DNA of 64,000 bases from Guptibacillus hwajinpoensis (GCF_020171785.1 NZ_JAIVAE010000011.1:62001-126000), one strand, 5' to 3'; counted from the first letter of the stretch, positions 50,043 through 59,588 are shown. Program-made: numbers and translations. Notes: a model not told the origin generated them from the sequence alone.

Positions 50043-50636
50043 TTAAACATAGAGTTTAGGTTTTGATTTAATACTTTGTTCATTTGAAACCGGTTTGGAT
50101 TTTTTCTTTACGTTTGTTATTGGAGGGGTTTTACCTTTTGTTTTTTTAGAAGATTTCTTTGCTTTCTTAGGTGTTTCGTCTGCTTCGCTTTCTTCATCAT
50201 CTTCTGTTTCCCCTGAAGATTTTTGATATTCTTTAAATAAAGCGATCATTTCGGGCAGTTGTTTTACCATTGGTCCGTATTGCTGTACCATAGGTTTAAT
50301 TGTGTCGGCAGCTTGCATCACTTTTTGAACATTTTGGATCATGCCCATCATATCCATACCACCCTGGCCGGCACCTGGAAGAAATCGAGATAACATTCCA
50401 GCCTGCTGAGGAAAACCAGGTATCGCCCCGCGCATTGCTGGAAATGAACCTGGAGGCATAGGGAGTCCACCTGCTTGCGTTCCGCCACCGCCTAAAAACC
50501 TTGATAATAGTCCTCCAGTTCCTGTTTGTGGAGGCTGTGAAAAGCCTGGGCCGGGACCTTGAAACCCTCCGCCGGAAAATGGAAAGCCCATACCAGGACC
50601 CGGACCACTTTGAGGGGAGGGAGGAAATTGATTCAT
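50043..50636 (-). CDS. yqfQ: YqfQ/VrrA family protein
   Basis: A 197-residue low-complexity protein. The first 90 residues are rich in Gly, Pro and Phe/Gln, followed by a helical Met/Gln-rich core and a lysine-rich tail. It matches YqfQ (VrrA) by position and composition. The role is unknown. GGAGGG lies before the ATG at 50636. Sequence of this kind varies by repeat number between strains. Confidence 0.75.
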   Translation of the reverse strand: MNQFPPSPQSGPGPGMGFPFSGGGFQGPGPGFSQPPQTGTGGLLSRFLGGGGTQAGGLPMPPGSFPAMRGAIPGFPQQAGMLSRFLPGAGQGGMDMMGMIQNVQKVMQAADTIKPMVQQYGPMVKQLPEMIALFKEYQKSSGETEDDEESEADETPKKAKKSSKKTKGKTPPITNVKKKSKPVSNEQSIKSKPKLYV

Positions 50637-50940
50637 GTCATACCCTCCTTCTTATAACTTGACCAAAATAAACTGTTGGTACTATTAAGGTATGCTGAAA
50701 AAATAGAAGGTGTGAGAAGGTTCAATATTGGGCAATACAAATAATAGAAAAGTTTTTGAATCAAATCTGCCTTCTTTAAGCATGGAATCGCTTCTTAAAT
50801 AAATGCGTAGGAAACGTCAGATTTCTATTATATGACAGTGCATGCAAAATCAGAGTGGAAGGTCTTTTCTGAACGTATGGCGCTTTACGTGAATTTGCTT
50901 TATAATACAAAGTGGATTAATGGATGGAGGAACAACGATA
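50637..50940. other. Gap between yqfQ and cshB
   Basis: No gene is seen. A perfect TATAAT lies at 50901-50906, with a poor -35, and may be the cshB promoter. AAATCTG (50763-50769) can pair with CAGATTT (50818-50824) over a 48-base distance. The ribosome site GGATGGAGG of cshB closes the gap. Confidence 0.4.
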
Positions 50941-52218
50941 ATGAAACAATTTGATAGATTAGAGCTTAAGCCATTCTTAATTGAAGCGCTAGAAGCTCAG
51001 AAATTCACAAGACCAACTGAAATACAAGAGAGACTTGTGCCAGCTATACGTAATGGTGAGAGTGCAATTGGACAATCACAAACGGGATCAGGTAAAACAC
51101 TTGCCTTTCTTTTACCGCTTATTCATCGTATTGACCGTGAGAAGAATGAATGTCAGGCCGTGATTACAGCACCAACTCGCGAACTAGCTGATCAAATATA
51201 TAATGAGGCATTAAAATTAATCGAGCCGCTTTCAGAAGAAGAAGCGATTTCCATCAAAAAAGCCGTAGGTGGAACGGATCGGAAACGCATGATTAGTCGG
51301 ATGAAAAATACGCCACATATCGTGATTGGAACACCAGGAAGAATTAAAGACCTTGTTGAAGAGCAAGCCTTAAGCGTTTTTCCGGCAACTATGCTCGTAG
51401 TAGATGAAGCTGATCAGATGCTAGATATGGGTTTCATTGAAGATGTGGATTATATTGCTTCAAGAATGGCAAAAGAATTACAAATGCTCGTATTCTCTGC
51501 AACAATTCCAAAGAGTCTGCAACCATTTTTGAAGAAATATATGGACAACCCTAAATTTGTTGAAGTCAATGCTGAGCAGGTAACGGCTGATAAAGTAGAA
51601 AATATTTTTATACCAGCCCGATATCGTGAGAAGAAAGAGTTGCTGCTTAATGTAACAAAAGCCATCAACCCTTATTTAGCTCTTGTCTTTACGAATACGA
51701 AACAAACGGCTGATGAAGTAGCTGACTTTTTAATTGAGAACGGGCATAATGTAGAGCGACTTCATGGCGGTGTTCAAGCTCGTCAACGGAAGCAAATTAT
51801 GAAGAAAATTCAAGAAGCTGAATGTCAGTATGTCGTAGCGACAGACCTTGCTTCACGAGGGATTGACATAAAAGGCGTGTCGCACGTTATAAATTTTGAA
51901 TTACCGAAAGATCTTGATTTCTATATTCACCGCGTTGGTCGAACAGCACGTGCAGGTCAGGATGGAATTGCTTATACACTTGCAGAGCCTTCCGATCAAC
52001 AAGCGATTCAAAAGCTGTCAGCAAAGGGAATCAGTATTGCATATAAAGAGGTAAAGAACGGGGAATGGGTAGAAGCGAAACCTGTAACTCCTCGTAAAAA
52101 ACCTACTTCATCAAAGCCGGACGTTTTTGTACCAAAGCCAAAGAAAGTTAAACCAGGGTACAAAAAGAAAATGCAACAAGAGCGTGACAGAATTCAGCAA
52201 AAGCAACGTAGAAAATAA
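50941..52218 (+). CDS. cshB: DEAD-box RNA helicase CshB
   Basis: ATP-dependent RNA helicase linked to cold growth and RNA turnover. The 425-residue protein shows the Q-motif, QTGSGKT (I), PTRELADQ, DEAD in VVDEADQML (II), SAT (III), and HRVGRTAR (VI), and a lysine-rich C-terminal tail. GGAGG lies 10 bases before the ATG at 50941. It follows yqfQ and precedes nfo as yqfR does in B. subtilis. Confidence 0.94.
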   Translation: MKQFDRLELKPFLIEALEAQKFTRPTEIQERLVPAIRNGESAIGQSQTGSGKTLAFLLPLIHRIDREKNECQAVITAPTRELADQIYNEALKLIEPLSEEEAISIKKAVGGTDRKRMISRMKNTPHIVIGTPGRIKDLVEEQALSVFPATMLVVDEADQMLDMGFIEDVDYIASRMAKELQMLVFSATIPKSLQPFLKKYMDNPKFVEVNAEQVTADKVENIFIPARYREKKELLLNVTKAINPYLALVFTNTKQTADEVADFLIENGHNVERLHGGVQARQRKQIMKKIQEAECQYVVATDLASRGIDIKGVSHVINFELPKDLDFYIHRVGRTARAGQDGIAYTLAEPSDQQAIQKLSAKGISIAYKEVKNGEWVEAKPVTPRKKPTSSKPDVFVPKPKKVKPGYKKKMQQERDRIQQKQRRK

Positions 52219-52221
52219 CTC

Positions 52222-52249
52222 AAAAACCCTCTTAATACAGAGGGTTTTT
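52222..52249 (+). terminator. Terminator after cshB
   Basis: AAAAACCCTCT pairs with AGAGGGTTTTT around a 6-base loop. Confidence 0.9.
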
Positions 52250-52352
52250 GTCTGCTTTATTATGATAAATGCTATCGTTGGATGTGATGTCGCTAGTGTG
52301 TCATCAAATCAGTAGAATGGAAACAAAGTTAAAAAGGGAAGGGCTGAAGATT

Positions 52353-53246
52353 ATGTTAAAAATAGGATCTCACGTTTCAATGAGTGGAGATAAAATGCTA
52401 CTTGGAGCAAGTGAAGAAGCTGTGAAATATGGTGCAACAACTTTTATGATCTATACGGGTGCCCCTCAGAACACAAGACGTAAGGCGATTGAAAAACTCA
52501 ACATTGAACAGGGCGCAGCTCACATGAAGGAACATGGCATTCAGGATATTGTGGTACATGCTCCGTATATTATTAATATTGGGAATACAACGAAGCCAGA
52601 AACATTTCAGCTTGGAGTTGATTTTCTTCGTTCCGAAATCGAACGGACCCATGCTCTAGGAGCCCGTCAAATTGTCTTACACCCTGGTGCTCATGTAGGA
52701 GCGGGGGCAGACAAAGGGATTCAGAAGATTATTGAAGGATTAAATGAAGTTCTTACACCGGAGCAAGAAGTACAAATTGCTTTAGAGACAATGGCAGGGA
52801 AAGGATCTGAATGTGGAAGAAACTTTGAAGAGCTAGCTCAAATTATTGACGGTGTGACGCATAATGAGAAGCTATCTGTCTGTTTTGACACGTGTCATAC
52901 TCACGACGCGGGCTATGATATTGTTAATGACTTTGACGGTGTATTAAATGAATTCGATCGTATTGTTGGGATCGAGCGATTGAAGGTTCTTCACGTAAAT
53001 GATAGTAAAAATGAATGTGGGGCAGCGAAAGACCGCCATGAAAATATTGGTTTTGGTTATATTGGTTTTGACGCTCTAAATAAAGTGATTCATCATCCGC
53101 AATTAAAAGAAATTCCCAAAATCCTAGAAACACCGTATGTAGGAGAAGATAAGAAAAATAAGAAAGCGCCGTATAAACTTGAGATTGAAATGCTTCGTAA
53201 TAAGAAGTTTGATGATGATTTAAAAAACAAGTTAATGACTGTCTAA
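52353..53246 (+). CDS. nfo: Endonuclease IV
   Basis: AP endonuclease of base-excision repair, with three zinc ions. The 297-residue TIM-barrel protein contains [38 protein letters not shown] and [24 protein letters not shown], given here as short pieces. GGGAAGGG lies before the ATG at 52353; the upstream open frame is not supported. Important in spores along with other AP endonucleases. Confidence 0.96.
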   Translation: MLKIGSHVSMSGDKMLLGASEEAVKYGATTFMIYTGAPQNTRRKAIEKLNIEQGAAHMKEHGIQDIVVHAPYIINIGNTTKPETFQLGVDFLRSEIERTHALGARQIVLHPGAHVGAGADKGIQKIIEGLNEVLTPEQEVQIALETMAGKGSECGRNFEELAQIIDGVTHNEKLSVCFDTCHTHDAGYDIVNDFDGVLNEFDRIVGIERLKVLHVNDSKNECGAAKDRHENIGFGYIGFDALNKVIHHPQLKEIPKILETPYVGEDKKNKKAPYKLEIEMLRNKKFDDDLKNKLMTV

Positions 53247-53247
53247 C

Positions 53248-53271
53248 AAAAAACCGCTTCAGCGGTTTTTT
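53248..53271. terminator. Bidirectional terminator, nfo / yqfT
   Basis: AAAAAACCGCT and AGCGGTTTTTT with a 2-base loop, between convergent genes. Confidence 0.9.
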
Positions 53272-53272
53272 G

Positions 53273-53533
53273 TTATTGATTTAAAAAAGATAACATTAAC
53301 TTATTTACACGTGACGCAACGGAAGGACTAACTTCACGGCTTATTTTCAATAAAATGCGCTTTCGCTGTGTTTGATTTGCAATATCGATATTTTCTTGTT
53401 TCAATATTTGGACAATTTTCTTTGCATCTCCTGTGGTAAGTGTAATACCATATTGTTTAGATAGCTGAAGTAATTCTTCAGCCGTAATACGGTTCAATTT
53501 GAAGTTTACAAGTTGAAGTTGTATTGGATTCAT
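53273..53533 (-). CDS. yqfT: YqfT family protein (DUF2624)
   Basis: An 86-residue protein with helical blocks NRITAEELLQLSKQYGI and TTGDAKKIVQILKQENI. It matches DUF2624, found next to nfo in Bacillus. Function unknown. AAAGGGGG lies 7 bases before the ATG at 53533; an extra GTG codon before it is not needed. Confidence 0.82.
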   Translation of the reverse strand: MNPIQLQLVNFKLNRITAEELLQLSKQYGITLTTGDAKKIVQILKQENIDIANQTQRKRILLKISREVSPSVASRVNKLMLSFLNQ

Positions 53534-53682
53534 CACGATGCCCCCTTTGCCTATCTCATACTATGCATCCTCCTTGTGATGGTGTTCAAAATTGTATAAG
53601 AAGCTTTCATGTCTTTTAGTACAAAGAGAATTTTAATATAATAAGTAATAAGATTTTACTTTGGAACTTTCTGGAGGGTGTA

Positions 53683-54549
53683 ATGGAAAAAAAACAGCAT
53701 AGGAAAGAAAGTAAAACGCACTTAATTTACCGTTTACTTATGATTATGATTGGCGCTTTTCTCGCTGCAGCCGCTATTGAATTGTTTCTTGTTCCTAATC
53801 AATTAATTGATGGAGGAATAATTGGCGTTTCTCTGATTCTCGATCACCTCACACCCTTTAATTTTGCTATTTTAGTGGTTGTTTTAAATCTTCCGTTTAT
53901 GTATTATGGCTACAAACAAATTGGAAAAACGTTCGCATTTTCAACCCTATTTGGAATTATAGGGCTTGCGACTTTTGAAACGCTTCTTCATCATACTGCG
54001 CCATTTACCACTGAGCCAATTTTGGGTACGGTGTTTGGTGGGCTAACTTTAGGACTTGGAGTTGGGCTAGTTATTCGACATGGAGGCTCAATGGATGGGA
54101 CGGAAATATTAGGTATTCTCTTAACAAAAAAAATCCCTTTTTCAATTGGCGAATTTGTTATGTTTACAAACATTTTTATTTTTACCTGGGCTGGTTTTGT
54201 ATTCAGTTGGGAAAATGCCATGTATTCTGTAATGGCGTATTATATTGCATTTAAAACAATAGATACTGTCATTCAAGGTCTTGATGAAACAAAAGCAGTA
54301 TTAATTGTATCAGATTTATATGAGGAGATTTCTGATGCGATCCTTGATCGACTTGGTAGAGGAACAACAAAACTGGTTGGCAAGGGTGGTTATACTGATG
54401 AAGAAAAAGAAGTAATCTACGTGGTTATCACTCGTCTTGAGGTTACAAAGCTTAAAAGTGTTATTTATGATATTGACCCCCATGCATTTCTTACGATTAT
54501 GAATACGCAGGAAACGAGAGGTGCAAAATTTAAATCACCAATTCATTAG
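53683..54549 (+). CDS. yqfU: YitT family membrane protein
   Basis: A 288-residue protein with five or six membrane segments in the N-terminal DUF161 region and a soluble DUF2179 domain at the C-terminus (about 215-285), the build of the YitT family. Function unknown. In B. subtilis yqfU takes this place. GGAGGG precedes the ATG. A terminator follows. Confidence 0.88.
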   Translation: MEKKQHRKESKTHLIYRLLMIMIGAFLAAAAIELFLVPNQLIDGGIIGVSLILDHLTPFNFAILVVVLNLPFMYYGYKQIGKTFAFSTLFGIIGLATFETLLHHTAPFTTEPILGTVFGGLTLGLGVGLVIRHGGSMDGTEILGILLTKKIPFSIGEFVMFTNIFIFTWAGFVFSWENAMYSVMAYYIAFKTIDTVIQGLDETKAVLIVSDLYEEISDAILDRLGRGTTKLVGKGGYTDEEKEVIYVVITRLEVTKLKSVIYDIDPHAFLTIMNTQETRGAKFKSPIH

Positions 54550-54574
54550 GCTCCTTAAATTGGGGCCTTTTTTC
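54548..54574 (+). terminator. Terminator after the YitT gene
   Basis: AGGCTCC pairs with GGGGCCT, one T-G pair, followed by TTTTTT. Confidence 0.75.
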
Positions 54575-54627
54575 TTATATAAAGATGTTCATTGCTGAGC
54601 AAAATAGTAGAAAGGTTTGAGATATAA

Positions 54628-55428
54628 ATGTTAGGGTATAAACTTAACTGGTGCTCTTCAGCTTTATTAAAACCAGTTGTAAAGGAGTGCAACACTATCA
54701 ACTTTATTCAAAACAACCTAAAAAAAACTCTGTCAATGATCACTGCTATTGTTCTAACACTTGTACTAGCTATCATTCTCGTACAATTTCACTTTTTTAA
54801 CGAACAAGTTGCCGATGCGAAAACAACGGTTGGGGAGTTGGATCAAAAATCTTCCCAGAACGATCAGATCAAAACACAGACAGCGATAACTAGATTAGAG
54901 AAAGAAACGGGCTATTCACTCGGTACGCAATCAGTGAGTGTAGAAGAATGGAAACAAGCAAAAGCATACTCTGAGCAATTTTATAATGACAGTGAAGGAA
55001 AGTTTAACAAAAAGTGGGGGTTATTTCTAACTTACCAGTCAATGAAAGTAGATATTGATCCTGCAATTGCTTATGAGCTTCTAAAGGTAGAAACAGGTAA
55101 TACGTTTGATCCAGAGCTTATCGGTCCAGAAACAAAATATGGGCATGCGTATGGCATGGCTCAATTTATGAAGAATACCGCCCCGTGGATTGCTGATATG
55201 GCTGGTATTGACTACTCAGAAGAAAAATTATTTGACCCTTATTTTTCAATAACCCTTTCTGTCACTTATCTTGATTATCTTTATGACAAATATGATAATT
55301 GGGATGAAGCGCTGACGGCTTATAACCGTGGCATCGGTGGATTAAAAACCTATGTAGCAAATGAAGGAACACCTAGAAGTGGTTATTCAGACGAGATTCA
55401 AGAAATGGCTAGTAACCATGATATGTAG
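54628..55428 (+). CDS. Membrane-anchored lytic transglycosylase
   Basis: A 266-residue protein with one membrane segment (about 37-58) and an SLT-type lysozyme fold at about 130-260. The catalytic glutamate is in LLKVETGNTF, followed by GHAYGMAQFM and the closing AYNRGIGGLKTY. It would cut peptidoglycan glycan strands outside the membrane. The ATG at 54628 has AGAAAGG 11 bases before it; a second site, AAAGGAG at 54681, precedes an in-frame ATC at 54697, which would remove 23 residues. Confidence 0.87.
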   Translation: MLGYKLNWCSSALLKPVVKECNTINFIQNNLKKTLSMITAIVLTLVLAIILVQFHFFNEQVADAKTTVGELDQKSSQNDQIKTQTAITRLEKETGYSLGTQSVSVEEWKQAKAYSEQFYNDSEGKFNKKWGLFLTYQSMKVDIDPAIAYELLKVETGNTFDPELIGPETKYGHAYGMAQFMKNTAPWIADMAGIDYSEEKLFDPYFSITLSVTYLDYLYDKYDNWDEALTAYNRGIGGLKTYVANEGTPRSGYSDEIQEMASNHDM

Positions 55429-55465
55429 TTGAAATAGCACCTTCGCTTCGTTCATAATGGAAGCG

Positions 55466-55500
55466 AAAAAACCCTCTACTTTAAACTAGAGGGTTTTTTT
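55466..55500 (+). terminator. Terminator after the lytic transglycosylase gene
   Basis: AAAAAACCCTCTA pairs with TAGAGGGTTTTTT, with a second, smaller hairpin just upstream (TTCGCTTC with GGAAGCGAA). Confidence 0.88.
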
Positions 55501-55513
55501 GATGGTTTAGTAT

Positions 55514-56231
55514 TTATAAATAAGAAAATGGATTCTGCATTAATTTTTGTTGACTATTAATGGGGGGTTCATTTGTATTTCTTTCAACATAGTGATAAAT
55601 ACCATTACTATCCTGAACTCTTGCTTTCTCATTATCCTTTAGAATCAGGTCTAACGTTAATTTTACTTTTTCCTTTAAATTGGATTGGAGTATAGGAAAT
55701 AAGATTTCAATTCGCTTATCCATTCGTAAAAGCTCCAAAAGGAAAACTGTGGTAATGCTTCATTTGACGATTTTCTAAATAAGTGATTTCCGTACTGCCT
55801 CCACCTATATCAATTGTATAGCCATCTTGAAGGTTTGTGGACTAAATGACAGAAAGATAACCGTAGTAAGCTTCTTCTTTTTCACTTAGAATGTTAACTT
55901 TGAAATCTGTTTCATTCTCTATTAATCCCATAATCGCACTTCGGTTTTTCGCTTGTCGGACAGCTGCAGTTGCAATTAAGTTAACTGTTTTTAAGTCATA
56001 CGATCTTGTGACGGTTTGGAAGTGCTGCAAAGTCGTGAGGATGACATTTAAACCTTCTGGATTAATTGTTAAGTCTTCTTCAAGATAGGAGCGCAAACGA
56101 GCTGTAACTTTGAGATTTTGTTCTTCCTGTAATTCACCGAATGAATTTAATTTATAGATAACAAGCCGAATCGTATTGGATCCCATATCGATGACAGCAT
56201 AATAAGATTTTCGAGACAAGGTGAAATTCAT
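55514..56231 (-). pseudogene. ppx-ppk deletion scar (exopolyphosphatase front joined to polyphosphate kinase tail)
   Basis: From 56231 the frame encodes the start of an exopolyphosphatase (Ppx/GppA): YAVIDMGSNTIRLVIY near residues 11-26. After 129 residues a TAG (55842-55844) stops it. The same frame then continues with TIDIGGGSTEITYLE, again Ppx, to SFPFGA near 55740. From there a different frame, up to 55514, reads MDKRIEILFP, DNEKARVQDSNGIYHYV and PPINSQQ, the C-terminal tail of polyphosphate kinase Ppk1. So roughly 350 residues of Ppx and 600 of Ppk are missing. It cannot make either enzyme. Confidence 0.88.
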
Positions 56232-56299
56232 TTCTAAAAATGAATTTTGTTTTCATTATACATGAAGATGAAAAAGGGAAGTGACATCGGTATTTTAAA

Positions 56300-56329
56300 T
56301 TTACAAACACTCCTGATGTCATGTATACT
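56300..56329 (+). promoter_or_regulatory. SigA-type promoter of znuC-znuB-zur
   Basis: TTTACA (56300-56305), 18 bases, TATACT (56324-56329). Confidence 0.65.
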
Positions 56330-56337
56330 ACATAATG

Positions 56338-56358
56338 TAAATCGTAATGATTCTTATA
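56338..56358 (+). promoter_or_regulatory. Zur box (partial)
   Basis: TAAATCGTAATGATT matches the left half and centre of the Bacillus Zur consensus (AAATCGTAATNATTACGATTT); the right half is diverged. It lies 9 bases after the -10 box, in front of znuC. Confidence 0.6.
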
Positions 56359-56374
56359 GATGGTAGGTAATAAA

Positions 56375-57151
56375 ATGAGTACTTCTAATAATTTAATTGA
56401 TCTTAAGGACATTTCTTTCCATTATGGAGATGGCAATGTACTAGAGGATATTACTTTCTCGATCCCTCAAGGGGCCTTTGTTGGATTGGTGGGACCGAAT
56501 GGATCTGGAAAATCAACTTTAATTAAAATTATCTTCGGTTTATTAAAAGCTCAAAAAGGTTCTGTTCATATTTTCGGTAAAAAAATGAGTAAATTTCATG
56601 ACTGGAGTAAGATTGGTTATGTTTCACAAAAAGCCAATAGTTTTAATTCTGGTTTTCCTGCTTCTGTTTTTGAAGTTGTTTCAATGGGACTGACAAGCAA
56701 ACTGGGTTTATTCAAATTTATGAAAACAAATGATCGTAAGGCAGTCATGGATGCTCTGCAATTAGTTGGAATGAGTGATTTTGCATCCAGTAATATTGGG
56801 GAACTTTCAGGCGGCCAGCAACAACGGGTATTTATTGCAAGAGCATTGGTCAGTCAACCGGAAATCCTGATTCTTGATGAACCGACAGTAGGAGTAGATG
56901 CGAATTCTACAAGTGATTTTTATGAGCTTCTCGGTAAGCTGAATAAGGATAATGGGATTACCTTATTGCTTGTTACACACGATATCGGAACGATTACGGA
57001 CAAAGTGACGCACGTTGCTTGTCTAAACAAAACGCTTCATTTTCATGGAGAAACGAATGAATTTGAACAGTTTAATGAACGTGAATTATCAGGTTTTTAT
57101 GGCCATCATGTTCATGTATTAAGTCACGATCATGATCATGGAGGCTTTTAG
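56375..57151 (+). CDS. znuC: Zinc ABC transporter ATP-binding protein
   Basis: Powers high-affinity zinc import. The 258-residue ATPase has Walker A GPNGSGKST, the LSGGQQQR signature, and Walker B ILILDEP. Its tail is histidine-rich (HHVHVLSHDHDHGG), suited to binding zinc. I chose the ATG at 56375, after GGTAGG. znuB follows after 3 bases and zur after that, but no znuA binding protein is nearby. Confidence 0.93.
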   Translation: MSTSNNLIDLKDISFHYGDGNVLEDITFSIPQGAFVGLVGPNGSGKSTLIKIIFGLLKAQKGSVHIFGKKMSKFHDWSKIGYVSQKANSFNSGFPASVFEVVSMGLTSKLGLFKFMKTNDRKAVMDALQLVGMSDFASSNIGELSGGQQQRVFIARALVSQPEILILDEPTVGVDANSTSDFYELLGKLNKDNGITLLLVTHDIGTITDKVTHVACLNKTLHFHGETNEFEQFNERELSGFYGHHVHVLSHDHDHGGF

Positions 57152-57154
57152 AAA

Positions 57155-57994
57155 ATGATTCAAGCTTTATGGAAATTTGAGTTTTTACAGAATGCCTTTA
57201 TGGCAGGTATCTTAATTGGAGTTATTGCACCGCTTCTTGGGGTATTTATCGTTGTTAGAAGACAGGCATTAATTGCAGATGCCTTATCACATATAACACT
57301 TGCTGGAATTGCCGCTAGCCTGCTTCTGGGCAAGTATTCTACATTTTGGCAAGGTGTTAATCCTGTTTATATGGGAATGGGTTTTTCAGCAGCGGGCTCG
57401 TTATTTATCGAACAGCTTCGTAAAGTATATAAACATTTTGAAGAGCTTGCTATTCCGATTACGCTGTCTGGTGGCATTGGTCTAGGGGTTGTCTTTTTAT
57501 CTTTAGCAGATGGATTTAATTCGGATTTGTTTAATTATTTATTCGGAAGTGTTATTGCTATTAGTCGAAGTGACTTAATGGCAGTTGCAATCATTAGTGT
57601 GATTGTCGTTATTGTCGTAACGCTATTATATAAAGAACTGTTTTTCCTTTCATTCGATGAAGAACAAGCAATTGTATCAGGGGTAAGGGCAAAATGGATT
57701 CATTTCATTTTTATTTTACTCGTGGCATTTGTAATTGCTGTTTCAATGCAAATTGTAGGGGTCTTATTGGTTTCTGCACTAATGACGCTTCCTGTGGCCG
57801 CTAGCATTCGAATTGCACGTGGATTTAAGCAGACGATTGCCTATTCAATCATTTTCGGTGAGATGGCTGTACTTGGAGGACTTGTCCTGGCCTATTATCT
57901 TGATATCGCGCCAGGTGGAACAATCGTTCTTTTATCAGCATTTATTTTACTGTTCGTACTTTTGGTAAAACGAATTAAACAATGGAAATCTTAA
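57155..57994 (+). CDS. znuB: Zinc ABC transporter permease
   Basis: Membrane component of the zinc importer. The 279-residue protein belongs to the ABC-3 permease family, with eight or nine membrane segments and the conserved ISDALSHITLAGIA-like DALSHITLAGIA near residue 42. GGAGG lies before the ATG at the end of znuC. zur follows after 17 bases. Confidence 0.94.
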   Translation: MIQALWKFEFLQNAFMAGILIGVIAPLLGVFIVVRRQALIADALSHITLAGIAASLLLGKYSTFWQGVNPVYMGMGFSAAGSLFIEQLRKVYKHFEELAIPITLSGGIGLGVVFLSLADGFNSDLFNYLFGSVIAISRSDLMAVAIISVIVVIVVTLLYKELFFLSFDEEQAIVSGVRAKWIHFIFILLVAFVIAVSMQIVGVLLVSALMTLPVAASIRIARGFKQTIAYSIIFGEMAVLGGLVLAYYLDIAPGGTIVLLSAFILLFVLLVKRIKQWKS

Positions 57995-58011
57995 CATGAT
58001 GAGGTGGAAGT

Positions 58012-58428
58012 ATGAATGTCTCTACAGCATTGCGTATTTTAAAAGAACAAGGCTATAAATATACGGAGAAGCGCGAAGATCTTGTGACGTTATTTGCTAA
58101 AGAGAAGAGGTATCTCTCCGCGAGAGATGTACTGAACCATATGCAGAGAAGTTATCCAGGGATGAGCGTAGATACGATTTACCGAAATTTGACGCTATTT
58201 ACCGACCTAACTATTTTAGAAGAGACGGAATGGAATGGTGAAAAGCGCTATCGACTTAGCTGTGCAACACAAAGTCATCATCATCACCTCATTTGCCTGG
58301 ACTGCGGAAAAACACGTCATATTGATTCTTGTCCTATGGAAGCTATTCCAGTGGGGGATACAGGGTTTGAAGTAACTGGTCATAAATTTGAGGTGTATGG
58401 ACGCTGTGACGAATGTCAAGTAAATTAA
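58012..58428 (+). CDS. zur: Zinc uptake regulator Zur (Fur family)
   Basis: A 138-residue Fur-family repressor. It has a winged-helix N-terminus, the HHHH stretch in SHHHHLICLDCGKT, and the cysteine pairs CLDCGKT and CDEC that hold structural zinc. Sited after znuCB and the partial Zur box, it likely represses its own operon when zinc is plentiful. B. subtilis Zur (yqfV) is in the same neighbourhood. GAGGTGG precedes the ATG. Confidence 0.92.
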   Translation: MNVSTALRILKEQGYKYTEKREDLVTLFAKEKRYLSARDVLNHMQRSYPGMSVDTIYRNLTLFTDLTILEETEWNGEKRYRLSCATQSHHHHLICLDCGKTRHIDSCPMEAIPVGDTGFEVTGHKFEVYGRCDECQVN

Positions 58429-58458
58429 AAGCGGTAGAGCTCAGGCTCTGCCGCTTTT
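58427..58458. terminator. Bidirectional terminator, zur / yqfW
   Basis: AAAAGCGGTAGAGC pairs with GCTCTGCCGCTTTT, one mismatch. It overlaps both gene ends, including the last codons of yqfW. Confidence 0.85.
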
Positions 58459-59019
58459 GTTGTGTAGTTGAATCCATTGACGTGCTTCATGCCACGATTC
58501 TAATCGGGAAACATTAGAAGGTACGGTTCCTTGATTATAAGGTGTATTAAAAAGAATAACAGGTATTTGACACTCCTCTGCAATGGCACAAGCATTATCA
58601 TGTTTGTCTTCAAAAAATACGTCAACACCATGTTTTTTTATCGCGTCAATTTTATCATGTTTTCCAATAAGCTCAATGTGATGGAACGGAACAGAATTTG
58701 CAGCAAACCAATTTTTTGTTGTGTCTAGAAGGTGGTTTCCTCTGGCACTGATGTAGAAAAGGTCGTACTTTCCTTCCCAAGATTTTAATATTGAATGAGC
58801 ATCATCAGCGATTATTGCGTTAGCATAAATGTTTTTCTCATTTGCTTTTAACCACTTGAAGAATTCATCTTTATGAATGCCGAGAATATTCGCAAGATTA
58901 TACTCTGTTAGATCATCAAGTGACAATTTCTTATTAAATGATGAGTTTAAGTATGGAAGGAATGTTTTAGGACTTGTGACTGTTCCATCAATATCAAGTC
59001 CGAGTCTTTTGATAGTCAT
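58441..59019 (-). CDS. yqfW: HAD-superfamily nucleotidase-like protein YqfW
   Basis: A 192-residue haloacid-dehalogenase protein. The nucleophile motif is LGLDIDGTVT near residues 6-15, and the C-terminal acidic motif is FFEDKHDNA. The B. subtilis YqfW is a putative nucleotidase in this place. I chose the ATG at 59019 as AAAGGGG lies before it; the open frame runs far upstream without support. Substrate unknown. Confidence 0.85.
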   Translation of the reverse strand: MTIKRLGLDIDGTVTSPKTFLPYLNSSFNKKLSLDDLTEYNLANILGIHKDEFFKWLKANEKNIYANAIIADDAHSILKSWEGKYDLFYISARGNHLLDTTKNWFAANSVPFHHIELIGKHDKIDAIKKHGVDVFFEDKHDNACAIAEECQIPVILFNTPYNQGTVPSNVSRLESWHEARQWIQLHNKSGRA

Positions 59020-59170
59020 GATAAAACCCCTTTTTGTGATCTCACATATTATCATAACACAGAAGCAATGACCTTGAGTTGGAAGGATCTTACTGAAGAA
59101 TGAAACATAATCTTTGGTTTGCTTACGAATACTAAGCATGCTCCACAACAAGGCAAAGTGAGGGATGTAT

Positions 59171-59572
59171 ATGACAGAAGACAGACAAGATGAGGATCTG
59201 GACCTAATCGAGGAGCGAGAGGTACGCGCTGAAGAGGATTACTATGAAGAAGCAGCAGCGGAAGTAGCTCCCGGTGTAATGGACCGCCCTTATTTACAGT
59301 CACCTGAAAATGAACGTCCAACTTCTGAAGAGCATCATGAACACTTTGAAGCTAAAAGACAGGAACAAGAAAAAACGGGAGTAGGTATTGGTGTAGCAGC
59401 TCTTGCTCTGTCCGTTATTTCTTTGTTTATTCTTCCCGTGATTCTTGGAGCAGCGGGAATTGTCGTAGGATTTGTTGCTAGGAGAAAGGGACTGACAACG
59501 CTTGGATCATGGGCGATAGGTGTCGGTGCCGCTTCAATGATCATCAGCTTATTCTTCGCACCGTTCTTTTAG
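59171..59572 (+). CDS. yqfX: YqfX-like membrane protein (DUF4190-type)
   Basis: A 133-residue protein with an acidic N-terminal half (about 1-65) and two membrane segments (about 72-100 and 108-131) with a GxxxG-rich pattern as in DUF4190. Its function is unknown. GAGGG lies before the ATG at 59171; the ATG two codons upstream abuts the site. It is divergent from yqfW and ends at a terminator facing ispG. Confidence 0.8.
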   Translation: MTEDRQDEDLDLIEEREVRAEEDYYEEAAAEVAPGVMDRPYLQSPENERPTSEEHHEHFEAKRQEQEKTGVGIGVAALALSVISLFILPVILGAAGIVVGFVARRKGLTTLGSWAIGVGAASMIISLFFAPFF

Positions 59573-59588
59573 TTAAGTAACAGAAATA

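Noticed and set aside
50043-50636. Gly/Pro-rich yqfQ as a tandem-repeat expansion
   Set aside because: The N-terminal region is low in complexity but no exact DNA repeat unit repeats regularly.
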